From Clostridiales bacterium (GTDB lineage Bacteria; Bacillota; Clostridia; Saccharofermentanales; DTU023), in contig SFFI01000012.1 of assembly GCA_004556925.1 (NCBI GenBank), positions 1 to 64,000 on the forward strand: DNA of 64,000 nucleotides, given 5' to 3'. The position numbers and the translations under genes are program-made. Under the pieces are notes generated by a model. The model was given only the letters and a program-made list of their open reading frames with translations, had not been told where the DNA came from and searched no databases. Positions 8,966 through 18,167 of this stretch are shown here, piece by piece (position 1 is the stretch's first letter; every line of letters starts with the position of its first letter).

Positions 8966-9172
8966 CTAGCGTGTGCAGATTATTTCTGTGTAATCTCCCT
9001 TGTCGTTGTGCTTGACGGTGCAGCCATGATTTTGTGCATAGCGAGAAACATTTTCCAGGGGGGCAAAGTCATCTACTAAAACGGTAATTTCCTTGTCGGA
9101 ACCCTTCAGGGCTTCTGCTAAGAGTAAAACAGGCTGGGGGCAGGACAAACCGCGAGCATCTACTTCTTTCAT
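8966..9172 (-). CDS. TusA/YedF-like sulfur (selenium) carrier protein
   Basis: The 68-residue protein begins MKEVDARGLSCPQP, with the conserved CPxP motif (Cys11) that carries persulfide in TusA/SirA proteins. The start at 9172 gives the standard family N-terminus with AGAAGG upstream; a longer frame adds unrelated residues. It lies 68 bp downstream of the YedE-type gene in the same direction, a pairing known from selenium-metabolism clusters. Role in moving selenium or sulfur from transporter to enzymes is inferred. Confidence 0.88.
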   Translation of the reverse strand: MKEVDARGLSCPQPVLLLAEALKGSDKEITVLVDDFAPLENVSRYAQNHGCTVKHNDKGDYTEIICTR

Positions 9173-9240
9173 ATAAACCTTCTTTCTTTGCCAAGCCCTT
9201 GCCGGGAGCAAGGCTCAGCTATTCCAGATAAGCGATTAAC

Positions 9241-10302
9241 TTACGCCTGAGCCTTCTTGCTGTTCCAGGAGCCGAGGGCTAAGAGGATCACAATAATGCA
9301 GATTGTGGCGATACGGCCGTTAGGAGTAGTGCCTTCACCAGAGGATGCCAGCCCAAAGTTGTGGGCAAAAGCGGCACCAACTAGCATACCCACATAAGTG
9401 ATAGCAGAGTCCGTATTGCCTGTACCTGTCAGGACCAGTTGACGCATGGGGCAGCCACCCAGGAAGGTGGAAGCCAGGCCAACGATAAAGAGGCCGAGGA
9501 TATTCCAAATCCATTCGGTGTGGGCGATGGGCTGACCGGTAAAGCCCAGATTGAAGCTACCATTGACCAGGTTAGCGATCAAGGCAACAACCAGGAGGGC
9601 AAGTGAACCCCAAAGCAGGGTAGGATCCTTGAACATGATGACGTCACGGATACCGCCTGCTTGGCAAATACGAGAACGTTGAGCAAATACGCCAACTACT
9701 AAAGCCAAGCACAGTGACAGGGCTAGAGGGGCATGCATGGAGCCTGGGCCTTTTTCGGAGAAGGCCAGGGCTGTAGGAGCAAAGACAAGAATTGCCAGAA
9801 GGACGAGCTGGAAGATAGGCATTACAGTGCCTTCTGCCTGGGAGAGGGTATGTGAGCGGTTCAGAGAGAAACCTTTTTTGAGGAAAAGTGTGCCTACGTA
9901 GACACCTGCTACGAATCCGATTAAGCCGACCCAGGCATTGAGGTCACCAGCAGACATCCGCAGGACCATGCGCAGGGGACAACCCAGGAATACAAGTGCG
10001 CCAATGCTGATCATAAGACCTAGGAAGAAACGGATAGCGGGGGAAGATCCACCACGGACCTTAAATTCCTTAGTCGCAAGGGAAATGAAAAAGGAGCCCA
10101 GAATAATTCCAATCACTTCAGGGCGCAGGTATTGCACCACAGGCGCAGAATGCAGTTTGAGCGCGCCTGCTGTATCACGGATAAAACAGGCAATGCAGAA
10201 GCCCATGTTGCCGGGGTTGCCATTAGCCATGAGGACAATGGCGATAATCCCGATGATTGCACCGGTAGCAATTAGGCCCACGGTTTCTTTTGATTTCGAC
10301 AT
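9241..10302 (-). CDS. yedE: YedE-type membrane protein, putative selenium transporter
   Basis: The 353-residue protein is almost entirely hydrophobic, with about ten membrane segments. It carries YeeE/YedE motifs with conserved cysteines: GFCIACFIRD near the N-terminus, GCPLRM in the middle and GGCPMRQ near the C-terminus. The repeated GCPxR motif marks the two halves of a pseudo-symmetric transporter. Neighbouring selD, Csd-like and TusA-like genes place it in the selenium-associated YedE subgroup rather than thiosulfate import. AGGAGG precedes the ATG. It is divergent from the Csd-like gene, with a palindrome in the shared spacer. Confidence 0.88.
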   Translation of the reverse strand: MSKSKETVGLIATGAIIGIIAIVLMANGNPGNMGFCIACFIRDTAGALKLHSAPVVQYLRPEVIGIILGSFFISLATKEFKVRGGSSPAIRFFLGLMISIGALVFLGCPLRMVLRMSAGDLNAWVGLIGFVAGVYVGTLFLKKGFSLNRSHTLSQAEGTVMPIFQLVLLAILVFAPTALAFSEKGPGSMHAPLALSLCLALVVGVFAQRSRICQAGGIRDVIMFKDPTLLWGSLALLVVALIANLVNGSFNLGFTGQPIAHTEWIWNILGLFIVGLASTFLGGCPMRQLVLTGTGNTDSAITYVGMLVGAAFAHNFGLASSGEGTTPNGRIATICIIVILLALGSWNSKKAQA

Positions 10303-10400
10303 AAAAACCTCCTATACGTCATTTTGACGGCCTTTAAAGTTTAATCTATTCTATAAAATCTCAGCCTCAAGAATCGTAAAAAACTATATCAATCACGTTT

Positions 10401-10419
10401 TGATAGCAATAAGCTATCA
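10401..10419. promoter_or_regulatory. Perfect palindrome between yedE and the Csd-like gene (possible LysR-type operator)
   Basis: TGATAGCAATAAGCTATCA has 7-bp perfect arms around five bases and includes a T-N11-A spacing, as in LysR-type regulator boxes. It lies about 100 bp from both divergent start codons. No regulator gene is adjacent. Confidence 0.45.
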
Positions 10420-10524
10420 CCTTTTGCAAAATCAACATAATATGGACAAATAGCTTAGAATAAAATACATCGTTAGCTAGTAAAGAAAGCTGTTAAGAAA
10501 GCTGATTGAGATAAGGAGCAAGCT

Positions 10525-11793
10525 ATGGATCGCGACAAGGACAGGGCCTCCAAGAGGTCTATTTATTTTGATAATGCCTCCACCTCCTCCCCCAAAGCCG
10601 AGGGTCTGGGCCAGGTCATTGCGGCCTACTTTGAGGCTGGAGGTTACAATATTGGCCGCGGCCATTATCCAGGGGCAGAGGAAACAGCCCTAGGGGTGCT
10701 GGGCGCCCGCAAGTCCCTGGCCCGCTACTTCAATTTTCCTAATTTTCGCAATGTGATCTTTACCAACAACATAACCCATTCCTTAAACCTTGTCTTAAAA
10801 GGTCTCTTGCGGCCAGGTGATGAAGTTATCACCTCATCTGTTGAGCATAACGCTGTGATGCGGCCCTTATATCAGTTAGCAACCAAAGGGGTCAAGCTAC
10901 AGGTCGCGGATTGCCAAGAAACAGGACAGTTAGACCCTGCCCGGGTTGAAGCCTTAATCAGCCCACAAACGCGTGCCTTGGTCTTTACAGGTGCTTCCAA
11001 CGTCTCTGGCACCGCCCTTCCCCTGGTAGACCTTGGGGAAATTGCCCGCAGGCGGGGTATTTTTTATGTTATAGACGCCGCCCAAATTGCTGGACACCTC
11101 CCCTTGGACACCCAGGCCTTCCAGGCGGATGCCTTTTGTTTTACTGGCCACAAGGGGCTCAAGGGGCCACAGGGCATTGGCGGGGTCCTCTTAAGCGATG
11201 AACTAGCTTCTGTCATGGACCCCTTGATTGCTGGAGGAACGGGCTCCTTCTCAGATTCTGAAGAGATGCCCCCACATCTGCCCGACCGCTTTGAAGCAGG
11301 AACCTTAAATCTGCCAGGCATCCTGGGACTTGGCTATGCGGTCAATTTGCTTTTGAAACAAGAGGACCCCTTTGCATCTTACGAGCATGAAATGCAACTC
11401 ACCCAGGCCTTCCTCCAGGGTGTAGAAGACACTTGGCCTCTCGACCAGGTCAAAGCCTTAGGCCTGGGTTTAGAGGCCTGTCAGGCCTCCTTAGACTTGC
11501 TTGGTCAGGCCCGAAGGGCAGGTTTAGCCAAGCTCCGCGAGTTGCCGCCGCGTTTCCCTGTGGTATCCTTAGACTTCTTAAGCCAGGATAACGCTGAGAT
11601 TGCCTTCGCCCTGGAAAACGACTACGGGATTATGACCCGGACAGGCTTGCACTGTGCGCCAAGGGCCCACCAAACCTTTGGTAGCTTCCCTGAGGCCTCC
11701 GTGCGCTTCTCCTTTGGGCCCAAGAACACCCAAGAGGAAGTGGAATACTGCTTACAAGCCTTGCAAAAGATCTGCCCCTGCCAGGCCATTTAG
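10525..11793 (+). CDS. Cysteine desulfurase / selenocysteine lyase family PLP enzyme
   Basis: The 422-residue class V aminotransferase-fold enzyme should remove S or Se from (seleno)cysteine. It shows IYFDNAST near the N-terminus, SSVEHNAVMRP (cofactor His), and the PLP-lysine motif FTGHKGLKGPQG with Lys210. The C-terminal GLHCAPRAH contains the candidate catalytic Cys. The AAGGAG upstream of ATG fits. It converges with selD, overlapping by 4 bp, and is divergent from yedE. That context favours selenium supply for SelD, as for the EF2568-like subgroup. Ordinary IscS-type sulfur supply is the alternative. Confidence 0.85.
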   Translation: MDRDKDRASKRSIYFDNASTSSPKAEGLGQVIAAYFEAGGYNIGRGHYPGAEETALGVLGARKSLARYFNFPNFRNVIFTNNITHSLNLVLKGLLRPGDEVITSSVEHNAVMRPLYQLATKGVKLQVADCQETGQLDPARVEALISPQTRALVFTGASNVSGTALPLVDLGEIARRRGIFYVIDAAQIAGHLPLDTQAFQADAFCFTGHKGLKGPQGIGGVLLSDELASVMDPLIAGGTGSFSDSEEMPPHLPDRFEAGTLNLPGILGLGYAVNLLLKQEDPFASYEHEMQLTQAFLQGVEDTWPLDQVKALGLGLEACQASLDLLGQARRAGLAKLRELPPRFPVVSLDFLSQDNAEIAFALENDYGIMTRTGLHCAPRAHQTFGSFPEASVRFSFGPKNTQEEVEYCLQALQKICPCQAI

Positions 11794-12869
11794 GCCAGGA
11801 GCTTAATATCTACCACATCACGCTCTTTGGCTTCGCCAATAATCCAGGCATCAAGGCTAGCGTTTTGACAGCGGCTGAGGAAGTCTAGGGCATCCTCCTT
11901 GCGCATACTATAAAGCAGGCCACCGGAAGTTTGGGGATCGAAGCATACATCTTCTAAGGCCAGATCTAAGTGTCTGTCTGACTGGTAACGGCCCGCCATA
12001 AACTTGCGATTTTTGTAGGCGCCGCCCGGAATGATACCATCTCTAGCCATCTCCAGAGCGTTTTTCTGGACAGGCAGAGTACTTGTATAGATTTCAAAGG
12101 TCACACCGGAGGCTGCTGCCATTTCTGCCCCATGGCCAACGAGGCCAAAGCCAGTGATATCCGTGCAGGCTGAAACATCTAAACCTTTAATTTGCTCTGC
12201 AGGCCAGCGATTGAGCGCAGCCATGACCGCGACTAGGTCTCGATGGTCCTCAGGGCTCAAGAGTCCAACCTTATCGCCCGTGGTTAAGATGCCAGAGCCT
12301 AGGGGCTTGGTCAGGACCAAAAGGTCGCCCGGCCTGGTCCCGCCATTAGCTAAAATTTCACTTTCTCGGGCTACCCCTACCACCGAAAGACCATATTTGG
12401 GCTCATCATCTTCCAGAGTATGACCGCCAGAAATATTGATACCAGCCTCCGCAGCCTTATCTGCACCGCCCAAGAGCAAGGGTTTGGTTACACGTTCGTG
12501 GTCCATATCCCCCGGGATACAAAAAACATTCAGGGCAGAAACCGGTCTGCCACCCATGGCATAAATGTCTGAAAGGGAGTTGGCCGCTGCTACCTGACCA
12601 AATTCATAAGGATCATCTACAATGGGAGGGAAAAAGTCGACCGTATGAATCAGGCAAAGATCACCTTCTAAGCGATAAACAGCCGCATCATCCGAAGATT
12701 CAAAACCCAAAACTAGGTTAGGGTCTGGGATTTTAGGGATACTGGCTAAGATATCCGATAGGACCTCCGGTCCTAATTTAGCCCCTCAGCCACCAGCCGT
12801 GGTTAAGTTGGTGAGCTTAACCGGACCATCGCCCCAATAATCTTTTTTAATGCTGCATGATTTAGACAT
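11790..12869 (-). CDS. selD: Selenide, water dikinase SelD (itself a selenoprotein)
   Basis: SelD makes selenophosphate from selenide and ATP. The gene is one frame interrupted by TGA at 12786-12788, read as selenocysteine 28 in LTTAGG-U-GAKLG, exactly where other SelDs have the catalytic Cys or Sec. The full product is 359 residues from MSKSCSIKKDYWGDG. Downstream motifs include ESSDDAAVYRL, HTVDFFPPIVDDPY and the glycine-rich GGADKAAEAGINISGGH region. Annotation that stops at TGA would start the protein falsely at residue 54. Convergent with the Csd-like gene and divergent from the export operon. Confidence 0.95.
12759..12775 (-). promoter_or_regulatory. Candidate SECIS hairpin of selD
   Basis: On the minus strand a hairpin TAGGACC-GGA-GGTCCTA begins about 11 bases after the UGA. 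Its seven-bp stem and small G-containing loop sit in the window expected for a bacterial SECIS recognised by SelB. Confidence 0.7.
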
Positions 12870-12887
12870 AGACAAACCTTTCCCACA

Positions 12888-12914
12888 TTTCCGCCCTATT
12901 GTCCCTGGCGGAAA
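12888..12914. promoter_or_regulatory. Inverted repeat in the selD / export-operon spacer
   Basis: TTTCCGCC-N11-GGCGGAAA has perfect 8-bp arms and overlaps a possible plus-strand -35 (TTGTCC, 12899-12904) paired with CATAAT at 12923-12928, an 18-bp spacer. It could be an operator for the export operon. Confidence 0.4.
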
Positions 12915-12966
12915 GTTAGTATCATAATTATTATACCTTACTTAAGAACTAAGGAGGCTGAGCGCT

Positions 12967-15126
12967 ATGGGCAAAGACGAGCAACAAGAAAAAACCTTAA
13001 AGGTAGGCCAAAAAGCCAAGTTAAAGAAATATCTGGTCATCATACTGATCATCTGCCTGTCTTCAGGGACCTATCTGGGCTACCGGCAGGTTAATGAATA
13101 CAACAAGAGACCCAAGGTCAGCCTGGTAAAGGCGGAACCTGCCTCTTTCAACCGGACCCTCAACTTAACCGCCAAGGTAGAAGCCCAGGCCAGCCAAATT
13201 GTGAGCTCAGATTGGGGCCTAGAGATTGAAGAAGTCCTGGTTCAAGAAGGCGATCAAGTTAAACAAGGGGATCCCCTCTTCCGGTACAGTAGCCGGGATG
13301 TCCGCCAGCAACTCCGCAAGTCCCAAAATGACCTTAAGAAGATAGAGGAAGATGAAGACGCCAGGCTTCAGACTTATCAAGATGCCCTCTTAGAAGTCGC
13401 GCATAGCTTGGGCCAAGAACTTGGTATGAGCATCCCTTCTGCGGAATCTATCCTCGGTGCCCTTTTGCCAGCAGATATCAAGGATTGGTCAGAACTGGCT
13501 AAGCATAGTTTAGCAAGCGGGAAAATCCCTGATGTCTTAAATACACTGAATAATAGCCTCAACTCTAGCCAGGCCCTCATTGATGAGATGACTGGGCTGG
13601 CCTTCCAGTTTTCAAACTCGGGGATTACCGAGCTCTCTGCTGCTAATCTCTACCAGCTACTCGTCCAGAACCATGCCCTCTACCAGCAGGTATCTAGCAT
13701 CTTGGACACTGCCAATACCCTATTGCAAGGCTCTAAAGGCCTGAGTGATTTAGACCGTAAGCAGCTGGAAGCCCTCCGGGACCAGGCCCTTAAGCAATTG
13801 GAGCATTTGGAAAAGCTGTCAGAAATTTTGGATAAGCTTGGAAAGGATGGCTTGCCAGAGATACCCTTGCCGACCCCTCCAGACCTGAATCCTGACCTGC
13901 CAGGCGATCAGACAGAACAGCCTAGCGGGCAAGACAGTCAGCCATCCGATACGCCCCCCATAGACGACCCTGCAGGAAGCCTGCCCCTACCCAATCCAGA
14001 ACAGCCACCAGCGCCCGGGCAAGCTGAAAACCAGGAGCAAAATTCCGCCCCCCAACCATCTGAAAATACGCCAGGTCTGGAGGATCCAAGCCCCGGCCAA
14101 GCGGCTTCTGAAAACGCCACAGAGATGCCCACACCCGGTCAGGATCCGAACCAGGAGCCAGAACAACCCCTGGATCAAAATCCTGAATTTGAGGACGACC
14201 CCCAGGCCCAACAAGGTCAAGCCCACCCCGCCATCCAGTTAAGCAATCCCGGCCCCGCCTACCCTGAGGCCCTGGCCCTAGCCAGCCATCCTCTACCGCT
14301 GGCCAAGTATCCTGCCGCCGCAGGAGAAACCGCTGGCGAAAATCCAGATCCGGCTATGCTCCTCGCCCTCTTACAAATGAGCCAGGGGCAGGGGCAAAAT
14401 AAAAAGGCAGAACTAGAGGACCGGATCGCAGGGCTGCAGGACATGGTTGACCAAAAAGCCTATACCGTAAAAGCAGAAATCGACGGCTTAGTGGCCAGTC
14501 TGCCTATCGCTAAAGGAGATAAGCCGGAGCCAGGGAGTCTTGAAGTCTTAGTTCTGGATAATGAGACTTTAGAGGCTAGCTGCCGGGTGGGTAAGTCGGA
14601 TGCGGGCCGCTTGCAAGTCGGTCAAAAGGTTCACTTTATCTATGAGGACCTGGATCTCTATGGTGAAGTCACCTACAAGTCTGCCATCGCCAGCGACGAA
14701 TCTAAGTTCGGCAACTTGGGTGACCTGAGTGCTGACCTTGGCCTAGCCGGGCAGCTAGGCAGTCTGGCTTCTGGTATAGCCGGCAATGACCCCAAAGTCC
14801 TGATCCGCATGAGTCTGGATGGACCGGACCTTTATAGGCTGACTATTGGCTTTGATATTACCTGTGAGGTAGAAGTTGCCCGTGTCGATCATGCCCTTGC
14901 AATTCCCGTGGAAGCCTTGCTCCAGGATCGTGACCAGTACCAGGTTTACTATCTCGATGCGGAAAATGTTATCCAGGTCCAACCCATTGAAATTGGTCTC
15001 ATCGGCGAATCCCTGGTGGAGGTGACCTCTGGCCTAGAGGAGGGCCAGGAGGTTGTCTTTAACGCCTTGTCTGGCCTAGAGCCAGGCCAAAAAGTCAAGT
15101 TACTGGAGTCGGAAAATCATGACTAA
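12967..15126 (+). CDS. Membrane-fusion protein of a MacAB-like exporter, with long Pro-rich insertion
   Basis: The 719-residue protein is anchored by one membrane helix (about 21-39). A lipoyl/hybrid-motif half (VSSDWGLEIEEVLVQEGDQV, about 68-87) is followed by a helical region. Residues about 298-425 are a proline, glutamine and acid-rich linker. The second half resumes with KAEIDGLVASL and β-barrel-like sequence to the C-terminus. Typical MacA-type proteins are about 370-450 residues, so the insertion is large. AAGGAGG upstream of ATG supports the start. It overlaps the ATPase gene by 8 bp. In a Gram-positive it probably reaches through the wall beside a MacB-like permease; the substrate is unknown. 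Confidence 0.85.
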   Translation: MGKDEQQEKTLKVGQKAKLKKYLVIILIICLSSGTYLGYRQVNEYNKRPKVSLVKAEPASFNRTLNLTAKVEAQASQIVSSDWGLEIEEVLVQEGDQVKQGDPLFRYSSRDVRQQLRKSQNDLKKIEEDEDARLQTYQDALLEVAHSLGQELGMSIPSAESILGALLPADIKDWSELAKHSLASGKIPDVLNTLNNSLNSSQALIDEMTGLAFQFSNSGITELSAANLYQLLVQNHALYQQVSSILDTANTLLQGSKGLSDLDRKQLEALRDQALKQLEHLEKLSEILDKLGKDGLPEIPLPTPPDLNPDLPGDQTEQPSGQDSQPSDTPPIDDPAGSLPLPNPEQPPAPGQAENQEQNSAPQPSENTPGLEDPSPGQAASENATEMPTPGQDPNQEPEQPLDQNPEFEDDPQAQQGQAHPAIQLSNPGPAYPEALALASHPLPLAKYPAAAGETAGENPDPAMLLALLQMSQGQGQNKKAELEDRIAGLQDMVDQKAYTVKAEIDGLVASLPIAKGDKPEPGSLEVLVLDNETLEASCRVGKSDAGRLQVGQKVHFIYEDLDLYGEVTYKSAIASDESKFGNLGDLSADLGLAGQLGSLASGIAGNDPKVLIRMSLDGPDLYRLTIGFDITCEVEVARVDHALAIPVEALLQDRDQYQVYYLDAENVIQVQPIEIGLIGESLVEVTSGLEEGQEVVFNALSGLEPGQKVKLLESENHD

Positions 15127-15904
15127 GGTCAGGTCCCAGCCCCTTATTCATATGCAGGGGGTAGGCAAGACCTACCGCACCGGAGAGATCAGCTACAAGG
15201 CCTTGAGTGATCTCAATTTGGAGGTATGGCCTGGGGAATACGTTGCCATTGTAGGGCCTTCCGGATCCGGCAAATCGACCTGCATGAACATTATTGGCCT
15301 CCTAGACAGCCTAGATGAGGGCAGTTATATTTTGGCAGGAGAAAATGTCTCTATGCTTAGCGAGGAGGCCAAAGCCCATTATCGCAATCGCTTTATCGGA
15401 TTCATCTTCCAATCTTTCAACCTCCTGCCGGAACTCAGCCTCCTGGATAATGTTGCCCTCCCCCTGTTTTACGCCAATGTTTCTGAGCAGAAACGCCGGG
15501 CTAAAGCCCTAGACTACCTCGACCAAGTGGGTCTAGCCGACTATGCCTGGCATAAACCGACGGAACTGTCTGGTGGACAAAAGCAAAGGGGGGCCATTGC
15601 CCGTGCCTTGATTAACGAACCTGCCCTGCTCCTGGCTGATGAACCGACAGGGAACCTAGACTCACATTCGGCTCAAGAAGTTTTAGGCTACTTTGATGAA
15701 CTTATTGCACAAGGCCGCACCATAGTCTTGATCACCCATGATGAAAGCGCGGCAGCTCGCGCTGGCCGCCGGCTCAGAATCTTGGACGGTCATATCCAAG
15801 AAATCGCCTTGTCCGATCAGACCTATACCAAGCTGGACAAATCTTTCTTATTATCTCAGGACACGCATCACACTCAGGAAGGAAGGCCGGGCCAGAATGA
15901 ATAA
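15119..15904 (+). CDS. MacB/LolD-type ABC transporter ATPase
   Basis: The 261-residue protein powers the exporter. It has Walker [10 protein letters not shown] (about 46-54), Q-loop [12 protein letters not shown], signature LSGGQKQR and Walker [13 protein letters not shown] with THDE. It overlaps the membrane-fusion gene upstream and the permease gene downstream, each by 8 bp (ATGAATAA at the second junction). This is the standard MacAB-like arrangement for peptide or antimicrobial export. A C-terminal tail of about 30 residues follows the ATPase fold. Confidence 0.92.
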   Translation: MTKVRSQPLIHMQGVGKTYRTGEISYKALSDLNLEVWPGEYVAIVGPSGSGKSTCMNIIGLLDSLDEGSYILAGENVSMLSEEAKAHYRNRFIGFIFQSFNLLPELSLLDNVALPLFYANVSEQKRRAKALDYLDQVGLADYAWHKPTELSGGQKQRGAIARALINEPALLLADEPTGNLDSHSAQEVLGYFDELIAQGRTIVLITHDESAAARAGRRLRILDGHIQEIALSDQTYTKLDKSFLLSQDTHHTQEGRPGQNE

Positions 15905-17144
15905 GGTCAAAGAAAGTTTGCGTCTGGCCCTCTCCTCCCTGCGCAGCAACCGCATGAGGACCCTGCTCACCATGCTGGGGATTATTGTGGGCATCGCTTC
16001 AGTCATTAGTATTGTGGCAGTAGGCCAAGGTGCCCAGGAAGCCATGTTGGGGAATTTTGAGGAAATCGGCGCTTCGACTATTTTAGTCCTGCCAGATTTT
16101 TCTCTTTTTGATCAGGGCGCAGAAATCAGCCTGGAAGACGTCCAAGCGATTCGGCGTGAGGTGCAGAATATCCGCTATACGGCCCCCCTCAGCTACGATA
16201 TGGGTTCAGCCCGGGTAGGAAACGGCCCCCTGCGCACACTCAACCTTTATGGCATGGACCATGAAGGTTTTCAAATGCTCTCCCCTACCATGCTGTACGG
16301 CCGGTCTCTTGGCCCTTTGGATTATCAAGATGGCCTGCCCAACGCTTTGATTGATGCCTATACCGCCACCACCGTTTTTGGCAAGCCTGAAAATGCCCTG
16401 GATCAAGACATTACTGTTGAACTCTATGGCGGGGTCAGTGCGCGCGTCCATATTGTCGGGGTTGGCACCTTTGACAGTCTGGAAATTATCACGAATGTCA
16501 CGACCGGCAGCCTGAGAAGTGACCAAGATATTGCCCCCCTCAGTTTATTCATCCCCTTGGAGAGTGTTGCTCGTATGACGGGATCTGAGGTCAATATCAG
16601 TATCTTAGCCCTGATGGGTGAGGACCCTTCTCTTGCTGAACCTGCAGCCCACCGAGCCATTAAAATCTTAGAGCGCAGGCATAATAGCGAGGGCCAAGGA
16701 GCCTACCGGATGCGGTCTATGTCTGGCATGGTAGACCAATTTACCTCCACCATGACCCTCATGGCTACCTTCATCTCTATCGTGGCCTCTATATCCCTGG
16801 TCGTGGGGGGGATCGGGGTCATGAACATCATGCTGGTGAATGTCACGGAGCGCACGCGGGAAATTGGGATCCGCAAGGCCCTGGGGGCGACACCCGGCGA
16901 TATCGAGCTGCAATTTTTAAGTGAGGCGATCATTCTCACAAGCTTGGGTGGCCTGATCGGCTTAGGGCTTGGCTTGCTTCTGGCCAAAATACTTGCGGGT
17001 TATTTAAAAGTCAGACCCTTGTTCAGCTTGACCTGGTCTCTGGCTGCCCTATTTTTCTCAGCAGCGATAGGCCTAGTCTTTGGCATCGCCCCCGCCAAGA
17101 AAGCAGCCCGTATGAACCCCATTGATGCCCTGCGTTATGAATAG
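15897..17144 (+). CDS. MacB-like permease (FtsX family)
   Basis: The start at 15897 ([29 protein letters not shown]) overlaps the ATPase stop; a longer open frame from 15738 would read through the ATPase C-terminus and is rejected. The 415-residue product has one N-terminal membrane helix, a large extracytoplasmic MacB periplasmic-core-like domain, and three C-terminal helices of an FtsX domain containing GGIGVMNIMLVNVTERTREIGIRKALGA. It is the membrane partner of the two genes upstream. No clear terminator was seen before the convergent phosphatase gene. Confidence 0.93.
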   Translation: MNKVKESLRLALSSLRSNRMRTLLTMLGIIVGIASVISIVAVGQGAQEAMLGNFEEIGASTILVLPDFSLFDQGAEISLEDVQAIRREVQNIRYTAPLSYDMGSARVGNGPLRTLNLYGMDHEGFQMLSPTMLYGRSLGPLDYQDGLPNALIDAYTATTVFGKPENALDQDITVELYGGVSARVHIVGVGTFDSLEIITNVTTGSLRSDQDIAPLSLFIPLESVARMTGSEVNISILALMGEDPSLAEPAAHRAIKILERRHNSEGQGAYRMRSMSGMVDQFTSTMTLMATFISIVASISLVVGGIGVMNIMLVNVTERTREIGIRKALGATPGDIELQFLSEAIILTSLGGLIGLGLGLLLAKILAGYLKVRPLFSLTWSLAALFFSAAIGLVFGIAPAKKAARMNPIDALRYE

Positions 17145-17171
17145 GCCAGGACCAAAGCTCAAACCCGCAGT

Positions 17172-18074
17172 TTAACAGCCAGCCATGAGCTTGGAGACTA
17201 GGATACCTTCCCGGACCCCCTTGTCACTAATCAAGACCTTGCGCGCTCCTGAATACGATAAGATAGAAAGGAGCATGAGAATACCTGGACAAATGGTGTG
17301 TACCCGTTCCGGTGAAACCTGGAGGAGGACCTTCATGGCAGAACTCTGCTCGGCCAAGAGGGCCTTGGACAAGATCTTAATGTCTTCTTGTGTGATCTGC
17401 TGACTAGAAGCAAGACCTAAGTATTCTTGGCAAAGGTTGCCCGTCGCCCGCAGAGTTCCCCCCACCCCATAAATAGGCAGCCGGTGATCAGGCAGGGGCA
17501 GTCCGCTCTCTTGGAGCAAGCCTCGCACATATTTTCGAATTTTTTTTGCTTCCGCGGGGTCGGGCAGTAGGCGGGAACAGAATTTTTTGTAGAGCGACAA
17601 GGAACCCGCCGGGAGGGATTTGGCATAGACCACGTCCCGGTCTTGAATCAAGGTAAGCTCGCAGGAACCGCCCCCTATATCTACAATGAAGCCCTCAGGA
17701 ATATCGTAGTCATGCAGGATTCCCTGGTAACCATACCAGGCCTCGTCTTCACCCGAAACGAGCTCTATTGTCAAACCTGTCAAGGGCTGGACAGAGGCAA
17801 TAACCTCTTCCCTATTGGCCACATAGCGCAGAGAGGCTGTAGCAAAGGCGATCACTTTATCAATGTCAAAAGTCTGGCAGATGAGCTGAAAGGATTGCAG
17901 GATGCGGACGAGCTTGTCTATGCCTTTTTGGGTAAGACAGCCGTCTTCCACATAAGACGCCAAACCGGCCACATGCTTTTTACTGAGGAGGGGGTTAATC
18001 CTTCCCTCCTGGTCCTGATTGTAAATATTGAGACGGACAGTATTTGAACCGATATCAATCACTGCATATTTCAT
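17172..18074 (-). CDS. Ppx/GppA-family phosphatase
   Basis: The 300-residue protein has an actin-like ATPase fold: IDIGSNTVRLNIY near the N-terminus, then VDIGGGSCELTLI and GVGGTLRATGNL. Such proteins hydrolyse polyphosphate or pppGpp; which of the two cannot be told here. It is shorter than full exopolyphosphatases, lacking the C-terminal HD domain. The start at 18074 is chosen because MKYAVIDIGSNT is the family N-terminus. It is a single gene converging on the export operon. Confidence 0.85.
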   Translation of the reverse strand: MKYAVIDIGSNTVRLNIYNQDQEGRINPLLSKKHVAGLASYVEDGCLTQKGIDKLVRILQSFQLICQTFDIDKVIAFATASLRYVANREEVIASVQPLTGLTIELVSGEDEAWYGYQGILHDYDIPEGFIVDIGGGSCELTLIQDRDVVYAKSLPAGSLSLYKKFCSRLLPDPAEAKKIRKYVRGLLQESGLPLPDHRLPIYGVGGTLRATGNLCQEYLGLASSQQITQEDIKILSKALLAEQSSAMKVLLQVSPERVHTICPGILMLLSILSYSGARKVLISDKGVREGILVSKLMAGC

Positions 18075-18105
18075 TGTTGAAGTTTCCCCTTGCCCTATCA
18101 TGCGT

Positions 18106-18140
18106 AAGGGGCTGCCTCAAATGCTCTGAGACAGCCCCTT
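18106..18140 (-). terminator. Terminator of the glycine reductase operon
   Basis: A hairpin with arms AAGGGGCTG.CTCA and TGAG.CAGCCCCTT lies just after grdD. The T-run on the minus strand is short. Confidence 0.65.
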
Positions 18141-18167
18141 TAGAATCAACGCTTGTGCAGTCTACGC

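Noticed and set aside
15738..15896. Extended N-terminus of the MacB-like permease
   Set aside because: It overlaps the ATPase C-terminus out of frame; the ATG at 15897 gives the normal family start.
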